A stretch of DNA of 64,000 bases, from assembly GCA_008933995.1 (NCBI GenBank), contig WARS01000011.1, positions 14,351,516 through 14,415,515 of the forward strand, read 5' to 3'. The DNA comes from Datnioides undecimradiatus. Lineage: Eukaryota; Chordata; Actinopteri; Lobotiformes; Datnioididae. The notes under the pieces were generated by a model that was not told where the DNA came from, did not search any database, and worked only from the letters and a program-made list of their open reading frames with translations. Each line of letters opens with the position of its first letter. Positions within the stretch are counted from its first letter, which is position 1. Below are positions 52,301 to 62,700 of this stretch, one piece after another. The position numbers were made by a program, and so were the translations under genes.

Positions 52301-52993
52301 TTAGCGGCAAAGCTAAATGTTGTTCACCCTCTCATGGTAAAGTTGTGTCATTGAGTTCATTTGAATTAAACAAGCCTTTTTGGAGTAATTCACTTTATCA
52401 GGGATGCCCCAGAGATGTTAACCTGCAGAAAACATTTAGAGGAACTTTGTCTCACTTTGAATTAATGACTATATTTTACATCACCCACAGTATTTAATCT
52501 CATTTATTTATTGTAAATTTTAATTCTTTTTACGGTCCCTTTTCTCTAAAATCCGTTCTGGTGTGTTTTTTGTCTTTTTATGCTTGTTTTTATCTTTTTT
52601 GAATCAAATGTTTGCATAGTTTCATAATACTGTGTCATGGAAGATCTTTCAGTGGCTCAACAACCAAAAAGACTTCAGTAAAAGCCAAACTGTCTACGTA
52701 TTGGAGAGCAGAACATTACCACTAGAGGGTGTTGGTCAACATTTAACCCACTTGACAAAGTAGATGCATACGAATTCAAATGAATTCTCATAACTTTACT
52801 TCTTCAAACAGTTATTCAATGTTTGACTCTTTTTTTGTTTGTTTTGTGTTTTCTTTACAAGGACCCAGAGGCCCTGGCCCAGCTGATGAAGAACATGCCT
52901 CTAACCAATGACGGCAAATTCCTGCTGTTGGAGCCTGAGACGGGCGACACGACTAACGGGGCAGGACAAGAAGACCTGGAGTCAGAGGCTTAA
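39490..52993 (+). CDS. appl2: APPL2, DCC-interacting protein 13-beta: BAR-PH-PTB endosomal adaptor (complete, 21 coding exons)
   Basis: APPL2 is a Rab5/Rab21-effector adaptor. It dimerises on early endosomes and links receptors to Akt, adiponectin and Wnt signalling. Coding exons: 39490-39546, 41137-41235, 41948-42007, 42837-42908, 43897-43984, 44315-44356, 44450-44508, 44722-44868, 45112-45194, 45393-45545, 47685-47873, 47966-48008, 48280-48336, 49005-49099, 50202-50357, 50559-50611, 50738-50912, 51720-51756, 51897-52052, 52144-52191, 52862-52993. All junctions are GT-AG and phases agree. The total is 2001 bp, or 666 residues, against 664 in human APPL2. The start MPAVHHKLLLEDALQDSPQ matches the family start with one extra His. 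The same frame is open upstream to an ATG at 39268, but that stretch looks like 5' UTR. The paralogue APPL1 is excluded by MPAV versus MPGI, ALGKGDEEV, and a short C-terminus lacking the Glu/Lys/Gln-rich coil of APPL1. The protein ends in ESEA, as the family does. No frameshift or missing exon. Confidence 0.98.
43344..43390. repeat. (CA)n microsatellite in APPL2 intron 4
   Basis: About 23 uninterrupted CA units on the transcript strand, some 500 bases before exon 5. Confidence 0.95.
44659..44680. repeat. (GT)n microsatellite in APPL2 intron 7
   Basis: Eleven GT units on the transcript strand, 150 bases after exon 7 and about 40 bases before exon 8. Confidence 0.95.
45781..46209 (-). other. 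Unidentified antisense open frame in APPL2 intron 10 (possible nested exon, gene fragment or transposon remnant)
   Basis: The minus strand is open for 142 codons from 46209 (after a TGA at 46212-46210) to a TAA at 45783-45781. No ATG opens it; the first in-frame Met is deep inside. The translation has ordinary soluble-protein composition: FDKRLRLLAVCVIKQNG, ILWKPFLWCHRHLSKTL, LNHIAGYATVLSPEAIKEV, SRLIHPLWNKL, then DPPSAVTDILFTVFTRIL and a Ser/Arg-rich end. I do not recognise the family. Composition and length are unlike random AT-rich intron DNA. It could be a last exon of a nested gene, a captured gene piece or part of a DNA transposon; the possible THAP-like stretch at 47400-47520, same strand, favours the last. 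Confidence 0.4.
47372..47620 (-). pseudogene. Short minus-strand frame with THAP-like spacing (possible decayed transposase start)
   Basis: The frame contains EMPDSHLAYKCAPQNE and then VSFESL. THAP zinc fingers usually begin Met, a few residues, Cys-x2-4-Cys in an A-Y-x-C context, and then V-(S/T)-F-H-x-F/L-P. Here the first Cys position is His, and the later Cys and His of the finger are not visible. If real, it is a broken copy. It lies about 1.2 kb upstream, on the same strand, of the unexplained frame at 45781-46209. The call is weak. Confidence 0.2.
50559..50611 (+). other. appl2: APPL2 exon 16: acidic linker with an NPF motif
   Basis: This 53-bp exon encodes RTNPFGETDDDCSTESD, between the PH and PTB domains. 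Asn-Pro-Phe is the core motif bound by EH domains of endocytic proteins. The stretch TNPFGE is shared by human APPL1 and APPL2, so the motif is old. The preceding linker (exons 14-15) is rich in Gly, Pro and Ser but retains APGTPIQFDI, a conserved strand before the PTB domain. Confidence 0.85.
50738..52993 (+). other. appl2: APPL2 PTB-domain exons (exons 17-21)
   Basis: The phosphotyrosine-binding domain covers about residues 487-635. Exon 17 carries the first strand (VFAVRFLGSMAV) and the EAMRQVLAARAIHNIFR helix region. Exon 18 carries LIDPQTQVTR, exon 19 FAAHQENGRLMGFVV and FVFESNTEGEK, and exon 20 ICYTISLAKDI. Exon 21 adds the PTB C-terminal helix (DPEALAQLM) and the short tail ending ESEA. 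This domain binds DCC, receptors and Akt in the family. The segment in exon 19 between VVEDRDW and SYSAF is longer and more acidic than in human APPL2. Confidence 0.93.
52197..52219. repeat. (ATC)n microsatellite next to the APPL2 exon 20 donor
   Basis: Seven or more ATC units starting at intron position +6 after exon 20. Confidence 0.9.
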
Positions 52994-55030
52994 TCCCATT
53001 TAGGACTGAAAAAACCCCCCAACCCAAAACAACCAAGACCAGGGCTATGGTCCAAATTTTGGCCAGGAGAGAATGCTTTCCCTGGGTGAAGTGACCCCCT
53101 AGCTCTAACTCTGGTACTGTAACACCTATTTTAGAGACTGTAATTCATTTCCATTAACCCTGTGCTACCAGATCTCTTTTTCTTTTTCTGTAATGAGTGC
53201 AGAGGACTTTAGTTTGCTTGGACCAAAAAGCTCATCTCATCTCATCGGCTCTCCATTAGACCTGCTTTTCTGCAGTCCGATTGTAACAGGGGTCTTTGGA
53301 TTTGGAATTGCTTTTAACGCCACTGTTGGTGGTACTACTTGCATCAAAAGGGACACTATATAGGTATTGATTGTGTCTCATTGTCTTCTAATATCCCCAG
53401 CCATCTCAAAGGAGGTGGTGAATCATTCGCTTCAGTTTAGGTTTACATTTGTTTTTAGGTTTTTACTTAGTTTGGAGTCAGTTTGGAGACTTAATTCCTT
53501 TATGTTGTTAACTCGTACGTAAGGCTCTTATGCAACTACTTTACATTATTTTGTGTTTATTTGTGTACAAATGAAGTTATTGCACTTCTGAGGCTAAAAT
53601 CTGTTCAATAATGCTCGAAGGCTACAGAATGCACCATGTTTTAGACTTTAAGGGCAATGAAGGACTTAAAAATAGTTAAAATCATGTCTTTTATCTGCAA
53701 AGCAATGACTTTTGCATTGCTCTTTTACTGTTGTTACCCTGCGTGAGTCTTGAAGCAGTTTTTGTTTTTGTTCCGTCTGCACTCTCGCCACTATGAGGTT
53801 ACACAAGAACGACGTTGTGGCTGTCTTAAGAATTCCTGCTAAACTGAAGTAATGTCACATTTTACATTTTCTTTACTACCTGGACAAAACTAATCTTAGG
53901 TATGCAAGGTCCTCCTTCAGCAGCCCAAGTATTCTTAAGTCAAATTAGGAAGTACTTTGCGCTGTGTTTCTTGAAAGCCTTTGTAAATATGAACTGTCTG
54001 AGTGTCTATATGATGTTTAATCAGAGTTGGCTGCATTAAAAGCTTTCAGATTCATTATGCTAAGACTGATGCGGCGCATGATTAAATAATGTCTTACTCT
54101 CTCGGCCCTTTCGCAGAAGATTAAAACCTCTACACTAAGCACAAAGCCGTAATACAAAGAAAAGAAAATCACTGAAATGTTACAGTCACGCATGTAGGCA
54201 GACCACTGTGGGGTTTTATGTACTCGTTGAAAAGCAATTCGCTCTTTGCTCATACATATGAATACTAATCAGATCAGGAAAACTGAGGGTAAAGCAATTG
54301 ATCCGTGAAATTCAGCCTTCCCTCTGAATCCCAGTGCAGTTTGGTTCCATTTCAGCCCATTTGAGCTGTAACATTAATCTCCATGGACAGCGGAAGCCCA
54401 TGGCGCGGCGTGTGAGTGTGACATGTTTTGTACTGTGTAATACAGACGAGGTCAAAACCACTGACTTGACGCTGATCGTGAAAGTTCCATTGTGTTGACC
54501 GGTGCGTTTGCTTGTCTGCTTGCTTTTTCTACTTTAACATCAGGGCTCCTGGCAGTAACACGTTAAACAAGGACAAAGTGTGGATATTTCAGTAAGGACC
54601 GCCTGCTCTACTCATGAAACATTCAGTTATGATTATGTTTGCTTGCCTGTGACGCTTCTCTTTGTAATCAAAAGAATTAAAGACATAATTCGTCTTTTGG
54701 AAATGCACTTATTGGCTGCCTGGTGGAGGGTTACATTAGGTGACATCTGTCCCTGAAATATGAAGCGGTAGCCAACAGCGCCTTTAAAAAAATCATAGTA
54801 ACACTTTTCATATTGTTTGTTCTATCCATACAAACACTGAGATGTAAAACTAAATTAAAAGTCTCACCAATGATTATGTGCCATACTACTTCTTGGCTGC
54901 AACCACGAACTTCCTGTTCTCATTTCTCAGTTTGTACATTCCTGCCCTCGCCTCCTCTCCTCGCATCCTAGTCCCACCCACTTGAGGCAACATGCCTTTA
55001 ATAAACTTGGACATCTGCGCTATAGAGACT
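52994..55030 (+). other. appl2: APPL2 3' UTR with candidate poly(A) signals
   Basis: After the stop at 52991-52993 no further coding potential is seen. ATTAAA at 54676-54681, followed by a T-rich stretch, and AATAAA at 55000-55005 are the best poly(A) signals, giving a 3' UTR of about 1.7 or 2.0 kb. An earlier ATTAAA lies at 54035-54040. The region is AT-rich with many T runs, as in long 3' UTRs. Which signal is used cannot be told from sequence alone. Confidence 0.6.
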
Positions 55031-56324
55031 TCATTTTAAAGTGATGTTAATTAAGTGTGACACCTATATTTTATGAACTCTCCTCAGATGAGCATAACAG
55101 TGTTCAGGAAAATTCATATATTTACTTTCAAGTCACAACATGGCAGTTGACAAGATGTTTGTTGTATGAAAAATATACAAATGAGTGCCATAAGTTATAT
55201 ATATTATTTAGTGATATACTTGTATAAGCACTAACACACTTATGTCAGTCTATATACAGTTGTACCTCTTTTAGACATCACGTCTCTCCCTTAGCTGCAT
55301 TTTAGGCATTGACACTTGTTCAGATGGCCTGCTGAGGTTACCTTCCAGGTCGCATCCAGGAGGATGCAGGAGAGAGGAGACAAGGAGGCATAACGTAGAA
55401 AGATGAGAAGAACCTCTCAGTCTTCACTGCCAAGAAAACAGTCAGGCAGCTAACACTCACTTTAAAACTTCATTTTTATACTTTATGTTGGTATGAAACA
55501 AGTAAGATAACCCATTAATAATTAGTAAGGTGCTGGTAGATGGATTTTGCCGCGACATGTTGGTTCATGCTAAAGTAACTGACTTCTGGCTGTAGCCTGA
55601 TATTTAAGGAACAAATATTAGAGCGGTATCGATCGACTCATCCACCACAGAGTGAATAAGCACATTTCCCTGAATGTCAAAGTTTTCCTTAAAGTCACGG
55701 TGATTTCTCTTTATGTTGCCTGGCAACAGTGCGTATTAGCCGGTCTTCTCATAATGTGAAATTTGACTTGTAACCCCTCCTCCAGTACTGGTAGAGATGC
55801 TTCTGTCACACCATTAATAAACACTACAGCGATGCGTACAAATGTGCTTAAAGCATCCATGAACAAAAGAGCTGAGATTTTATCCTCCACTCAAGCTGAA
55901 GCCTGCCTTGTTCCTCTGAGTGATGGCTCAGCTTGGAGAGACGGGTTTCTCCAACTTTACCATCCAGTCACCAAACCAAATCCGCTTACTGCATGTGGCC
56001 TGCTGCAGTCCGTTTCACATCTCCCTGCTGCGCTGCTTGGTCTTTCTATATTTGTGCTTTGTAAGTGATGCACCGTCAGGAGAATAAACTGGGCACTCAT
56101 GGTGTAGTCTCAGTGATATAGCAAGGACTGCACCTTCCCCCCTCTCCCTCTGTCTTCGTGTAAATGGCTGAAGGTGACGGAAATGACGACCCGTAAGGCG
56201 TCGCACTTAATTTGTCCTAGTTTTCTAAAACCACTGTTAACATGCAACCTGTAATAAATATGAGTCATCTTTTTCTTACTCGAGTCACTGTTTCTCTCTG
56301 ACATCACAAGCAAAACTCCAGGAT
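55031..56324. other. Spacer between the convergent ends of APPL2 and TUBGCP6
   Basis: A 101-codon plus-strand frame at 55763-56068 has no recognisable family or splice partner and is treated as chance. No repeat family recognised. Confidence 0.55.
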
Positions 56325-56795
56325 CAACACCGAAGAATAGAGCATTTATTAAACAAAGCATTTTTGCTTTTCTATTTACATACACTTGACATTTCATATA
56401 TATATGCACTTAAAATCTACACAGCTGGAGGCACACCTGAGCGTGGGAGGCTTTACAGCAGGCATCGACTTTCTCTCAATTACAGACTTTGGCGGCAGAT
56501 AATTTAAGGAGTAAAGCCGTTCATCAAGCACACAAACATGTAGTTCAAGTGCTGCACACTGATTGCCTGAACTGGGTTGAACGTAAATGACCTGTAAAGT
56601 ACAACTTTAAAGTTATGTTGGAACTTCATCATATACGTCAGATTATGTCTTCTGTCTTATAAACACATGGGAGGCTCTAAACGTGTAAACTCTTGTGATA
56701 CACTGTGGTGCGCTGGATAAGTATCTTACACGTTGCTTGTTTTACGCCAAGTCCTCACACTTAGCTCACTGACAACATGCGCAGCAGCAGACAGC
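56325..56795 (-). other. tubgcp6: TUBGCP6 3' UTR with AATAAA signal
   Basis: Downstream of the TGA on the minus strand the first canonical AATAAA is at 56350-56345, giving a 3' UTR of about 470 bases. This places the TUBGCP6 end some 1.3-1.6 kb from the APPL2 end, in convergent orientation. The exact cleavage site is inferred. Confidence 0.55.
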
Positions 56796-59700
56796 TCATG
56801 AGTCTTTGTAGTAGTTGTTGAAGTTGATGCGGAGGAGGAAATCCTCTAGATGAGGCTGGTAGCCTCTGTTCACCAGCTTGGTCACCACTGAGAGAAGGGA
56901 TAAAAACAACAAGTTGTAACTTTGTTAAAAATACATTTACAATTATTTCTTAATCTTGTTTTTGGGAACATAACAAGGGAGCTATGGACTGAAAAAACAA
57001 CGCTGAAAGATACCTCAACTGCTTAAAATAAACACTGAGGTGTGTGTCTGTGCAAAAAGAGGGCTGTGGACCCCACCACTCGCATTTGGGGATCTCAACA
57101 CTTAAAGCCATCAAAAACAGTTAGGAAATACATAATATTACAGATGTTTTAAAGCTCTTTGACATGAAGACACATTTCTGCAGCTGATGACTTCATCGAC
57201 TGAACCAAAACATTCGTGATCTAATAATCTACCATGAATCACAGCTACGCAAGTTCAAACAAGCTTGACATGGTTGTCTTAATTACTCTACAGCAGGAAG
57301 GGTAATACTCACACGTGGCAAAGTGCAAAGTGCAAACAACTCTCCCAACAATTAAACTGTCACTGGCTGAAAACAAACTCTCCGTATTTGGTAGAATTTG
57401 GCAACCATTAATTAAGTAACGTGCAGCTTGAAATGAGAATCTACATCTTATATCTTTGCACTTTGACAGAATTACACAAATATAAATGACAGATATCCCA
57501 TCGACCCCTCCACCCGCTTTTGTTTCCTGTTTTGAACATCAAGTGAATACTTTTATTACACATCCTTCGGCTCTGTAATTGTTAAACTGACAACACTTTA
57601 ATCATTTTATAAAACCTTGGAATTAGAACCGCTCAACATTTAATGATCTCTTCTCCCAGAATTTAAATAAAGTGGGCATATTTCCATTAAATCCAATCTG
57701 AAAGGAACTTACCTTTGAAAAGGAAGTGAGAGTAATACTTGAAGGTGTTGTACGACTGCTGCATGGCAATGAAGCTGGGGTGCACGGCCTCCCCCTGCTG
57801 GCTCTCCCAGGGCTGTGCGATCAGCTGGGCCCGGAACTTGAGGATCAGGCTGAAGATGCTGTGGATGATGTTCATGACCGGAGCCGCTTTCTCTGTCAGC
57901 AAACCCCTGGGGACGAGCGGGAGAGGAGAGTGCAAAGTTTAAGAAACACGACAGGGAACTTTGAAATGACTTTTTCAGGCGGACCGAAATTACGCACAGA
58001 GAAACTGTGATACTGACAACCTCTCCTAATGAGATTAAATCATTCATCAGGTTCAAAAGTTACCCTCAGATTGAGCTGGAATTTTAATTAACTTGCAACG
58101 AGGAGGTTGAATTAATTTTATATGAAATTATGGGCGCAGAGTGTTCCACTTCAGCTTGCTGCGCCCGTACGGAGCCTGAAGAAATCATTTCCCTCCCCTG
58201 AAATTCTCCGCATTTTGTGGTGCAGTAGCCTAAAATCATGATGTTACATTATTGCTGTCTCTATTAAAGTTTATAGAGACTTTGCAGAACACCTGTGACA
58301 GCACATAGCTCTTATGTATATTAGTGGTGTAGGTTCCAGAAAGTGTCTTGTTCTGTCGATCGGATATTGTGATGGACAGATTTCCTGATGCTTCGTAGAC
58401 CGAACAGGTAAACAAAGCTGTTTATTTATTTGGGTTTCAAAGATTCAGAAACCCAACTGTCTTAAATTTACTCACCTAAGACTGAACCGGCAAATACACA
58501 CCTTCAATGAGCTGGAACAGCACGATTTTTGGCATTTTGTCTCAAATTATCACTTGGATTAAAAAGACGAACGCATTTTTTATTGCCGGTTTATTGCTGA
58601 TCGTCTAATTGATTTATTTTGTCTCAGCTCCACTACCCACCAGAAACCAAAACTTGGCAATATTATTTATACCTGAGATGAACCCGTCCATTTAAAACAA
58701 AACACAAACCTCAAGGCATCTGGACCTGAGCCCGAAGAAAATGGGAGCCGATATAAAAAATGGCTAGATGAGCCAAATTTTAAGGGACGCACTGATCCAA
58801 AGTTTTCTCTGCCAACACCGGCTCAGGCACCTCAACTCATACGTGACATGTGCCAATACCGAGCAGTGATCTGAAACCAGTGCTCACTTTTCCCAAAATT
58901 AAAAAACTTGCAAACTTCATTATGTGCAAGTGCTGTAATTGTACAATAAAACACCAGAGAACTGAAAAATGTCCTTTCAGAGTATCGCAGAGTATCACGG
59001 TAAAGTCATTAAATCCCTTTTTTGGTCCAAACAGTTAAAACCCCGACAACAATCAACTCACTATAACATAAACCTGGAACCATCAAACAGTGAATATCAT
59101 CAACAAATAAACTGTAGTAAATGTGAACTGGTTATTTCACAGCAGACACTCTGACAGCTCAATAGGGTTAGTATCCCAACTTTGGATTGGTGCACCCTGA
59201 TGAATTTCGGAGGTAAGTAAAAAGAAAGATCTGTACTAGTCTGAGTCTGAATTTGTTAGTTCATGAACCTCAGAGATTGTTATATGTTTTAATATTATGT
59301 GTTACTGAGCACTTGGGTTATTATTTATAGACATGAAATTCTATAAGATTACATTTTTGGCCTAAATTACATCAGTTTGATCAAGATGGGCCCAATACTA
59401 ACATTTAAGCATTATTCTAAATAACACTACAAAGGTCTGCAGTTCACAGTTTGTATGTGGCCCCACAGAAGTAGGTTTGTTTGCAGGAATGTGGTCAGTA
59501 TCAGGTTCAGAGGTTGGGTTAAAGAATACCATAAATGGGGACTTTCACACAGAAAAGCCAGACTCATTTTTTATACAGCTATGCAGTATTGTTCAGTTGT
59601 CCTGAACAGCTGAACAATACTGTATAGCTGAAGCTGTGATCACTCAAAATGCTGAAAGGTTTAAAATCTGTTGCTTTCTAGGGAAGACAAGGAAATGTTG

Positions 59701-62700
59701 TGTTGTTCCAAAATGTCTAAAATGCAATAAGATTAAGAAAAATATTACATATCATCAGTTGCATCATTTTGCAGCTGCATAACTTGTAATATTCACATGT
59801 GCAGCTCCAGTCCTCACCTGAAGATGGCTCTGTTGAGGTAGTCTGCATGTGTGCGGTGGATGGCGTCCAGGTCGCTGGCAGTGGCTAGCTTGGCTGTGAA
59901 CTCGCTCCAGGACACTTGCAGGATCTGGTTGGCGATGTATCCCTGGATCACCTTGACAAAATGCTGCATCTCGTGTCTGTAGAGCTGCAGCTGACGAAAC
60001 TGCACCGAGCGACCGGCACCTTTCACCAGCGCTGAGGGAAACGGGAAGGGGAAGGGCTCATGGTCATTGCTGCAGGGATTCAAACATTAAGCTGGTAACG
60101 GGCTTTCATATGTGAAGATGTGCTGCTTTTATGCATCGTATCACTTTAAAATGAGCTGCTTATGGAAAAAAAACAAAAATGCAGTCCTGCATTAAGTAAT
60201 CATCCACCTTCTTCCCTGGAGATCATTAATATTAATGTAATAATCACTGAAGTTTACAGCCCTCTAATACCTGAATTCTTTGTTTTCTTTTCCCTTCAGG
60301 ATGTCAATTTATGTACTCTGCACACAGGCTTTCACTGATCAATACTATCTAACCCACTGAAGCACACTGTTTTACAACAATCCCACTGGTATGAGAGGTG
60401 CACTGCATTAATAAAACATAAAGGAATCGCAGCATTCCCCTCAATGAATATTTTATCAACAGTTGAAGCACAACAGGAATCTTAACTCTTCCTGCTCAGA
60501 GGTTAGGTGGAGTCTGAGCTGCTCCGGGATCAAAAGCTCCCACCCTCTCACCTGTTCTCTTGAGGTGGAACCAGACCTCGCGGAGGCTCCACACCATGTG
60601 TTTGAGCTGTAACAGGAACGAGAACAGACGGTTGTACTTGTTCATGCAGCTGTCCGTGATGATGATGTTCAACGGCCAGTCCACCTGGGAGACAACGCGG
60701 AGGATAAGAGACAGAAACACCGGGGAGGGGCAAGAAAGAAAGTGTGCAAAGGTGTGAGAGCGAGTGAGTGTGAAAGAAAGCAAAGTCGAACGGAAGTTGG
60801 GAAAAAAAAAAACAGGTAACAGGAGGGTGAGGGATGAGGGGAGGAGAGAGGTGTGAGTGCAGAGACATTGATAAAGGAGGTGAGAGGATTGTGAAGGGAA
60901 GACAAAGTGTGAGAGATGGGGGGTAGAACGGGAATGGGGGAAAATATATAGGAAGAGAAAAGGCGAGAGATAGCGGGGTGAAGAACAAAGAACAAGAGCC
61001 GGGGACAATATGTGCAGCATTAGTCACTGTGCATGTCATCCAGCAGACCCAACTCCAATCAATCTATGAGGTTCAAGCATTTAAGTGCGTGATAAGCTAA
61101 TTTTCCACACCCAGAGCAGTTTGTCAAAACATGACAGGTTGTCACATTCAAGCTGCCACTCACGCTGAGACAAGCAGACCCATGCAAGCGTAGACGCTCC
61201 GTTACCCAGTCACACTGCCGCACCTTGTATCGCAGCTCCAGACAGTTGAGGGAATCGGGGGCGTGTGGGTGGAAGGTCTCTGGGAGGAAGCGCAGGGCGA
61301 AGGTGAAGTTGGCAGCTAAGGGGGTATCCCCGTGCAAGCTGTACTGCAGGGCCTTACTGAGGATGGAGTTCAGCACCAGGGGGGTCAGCAGCTCACCGGG
61401 AGTCTGGCCGCTGCCCAGCTGAGTGGAGATGGGATTGGTTAAATAAATACACCAAGGGACAAAACATGGATAACTACCCACAATCCCACACCTGTTGTTT
61501 CAAACGTGCCATCAAGGTTTTCATTCCAAACAAACACTACGCGTAGCTGATTGCGCCGATTAGCTCGCTTTCCGGTTGAAGGTGTGCCCATCAGTGAAAT
61601 CAGCTGCTGTAGTGCTTGGCTGGGACAAAAACCTTCTGTCTCATGGGCCTCAAGAGACAGATGTACATGAATGTTCCTGCAGAACAGCACCAAGGTGTTA
61701 GCACAGGCTGTGCTTGTTATTTCATACCAGGAGGCTTGTGCTTGACATAAGTAGTGTAGGAATCTGGCAGTGATGCATCATGTGCTACGAAACAGGCGCA
61801 GGGAGATGTTAGATACAAAACGTGTAAAAATTCAGAGCAGCCATAATTCATATTTTTATAATATCTATGTATTAAATTAAATTGTGAAGACAGCGTGGCA
61901 ATGAACACAGCCATGCTTACTTATGCACAGAGTTAGTAAGTGCATCTGCAGCTCTTGGCTTTACAGAGCAGCAAAACGAGTCGCTGTCTGGCCAACAGCT
62001 TTACTGTTTTGGTTCGGTGTCGGCGCTCGGCGAGCGTCGTTTTCAGCTGCAGCAGGCAGCTGATTCAGTGACAAAGCTCTTAAAACTAACTGCGCACTAA
62101 CCCGCTCAGCACCAAACGGCAGACAGACAGTTAGCAGCTAGCTGGTGAACATCATGGAGAATTCCGCAGCAGTAGAGCTAGATGTTTCTCTCACAAGTTG
62201 GCAGAGACTAAAGACGGAGCTAAAACAAACTGAATATTGGATTTAAGTTATAGGACGGCAAGAAACGTTCCTCTAAATGAATGATAGTGTTTCTCTCCAA
62301 CTGCCGGTTGTGTGAATAAGCGACTGTTAGCCATATAAAGTGAAACGGCGATGTTTTATAAATGTTCACATTTTTCCACTGCCCCTAAAATGCCAGAGAA
62401 GTCAAGTAAAAGTCAAGGAGTCTGACACTTGGAGGCTGTTTGTGTCCACATATAAAAAAAAAGGAGGTCAAACATTCACACCCACTCCATCTTTTCCACC
62501 AACTGCAATGTGAAATATCTGTCTCATAGCCGCTAAATGCTTCACTTCCACCAGCTAGTCATTAACTTCGTCTGTGTGCTGGGTAGACGTCGCTGGGAGC
62601 AGGGGGAGTGGACCAAAACAGTGATGTCGTGGGCCGTAAAACCAAAACAATGAGTTTAAAGGCAGTGAAAAGCTCCATTAGGCTGAAGGGTCTGGTGACG

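Noticed and set aside
39490..52993. Paralogue APPL1 as the identity of the plus-strand gene
   Set aside because: Start, BAR wording, PH details and the short C-terminus match APPL2; neighbouring OCC1 also marks the APPL2 locus.
55763..56068. 101-codon plus-strand frame between APPL2 and TUBGCP6
   Set aside because: Lies in the spacer between two convergent 3' ends, no homologue recognised, no splice partners.
60496..61039. Minus-strand frames of 174 and 163 codons rich in Ser, Leu and Pro
   Set aside because: Their C-terminal parts overlap TUBGCP6 exon 60552-60684; the rest translates the pyrimidine-rich intron. Only the exon is coding.
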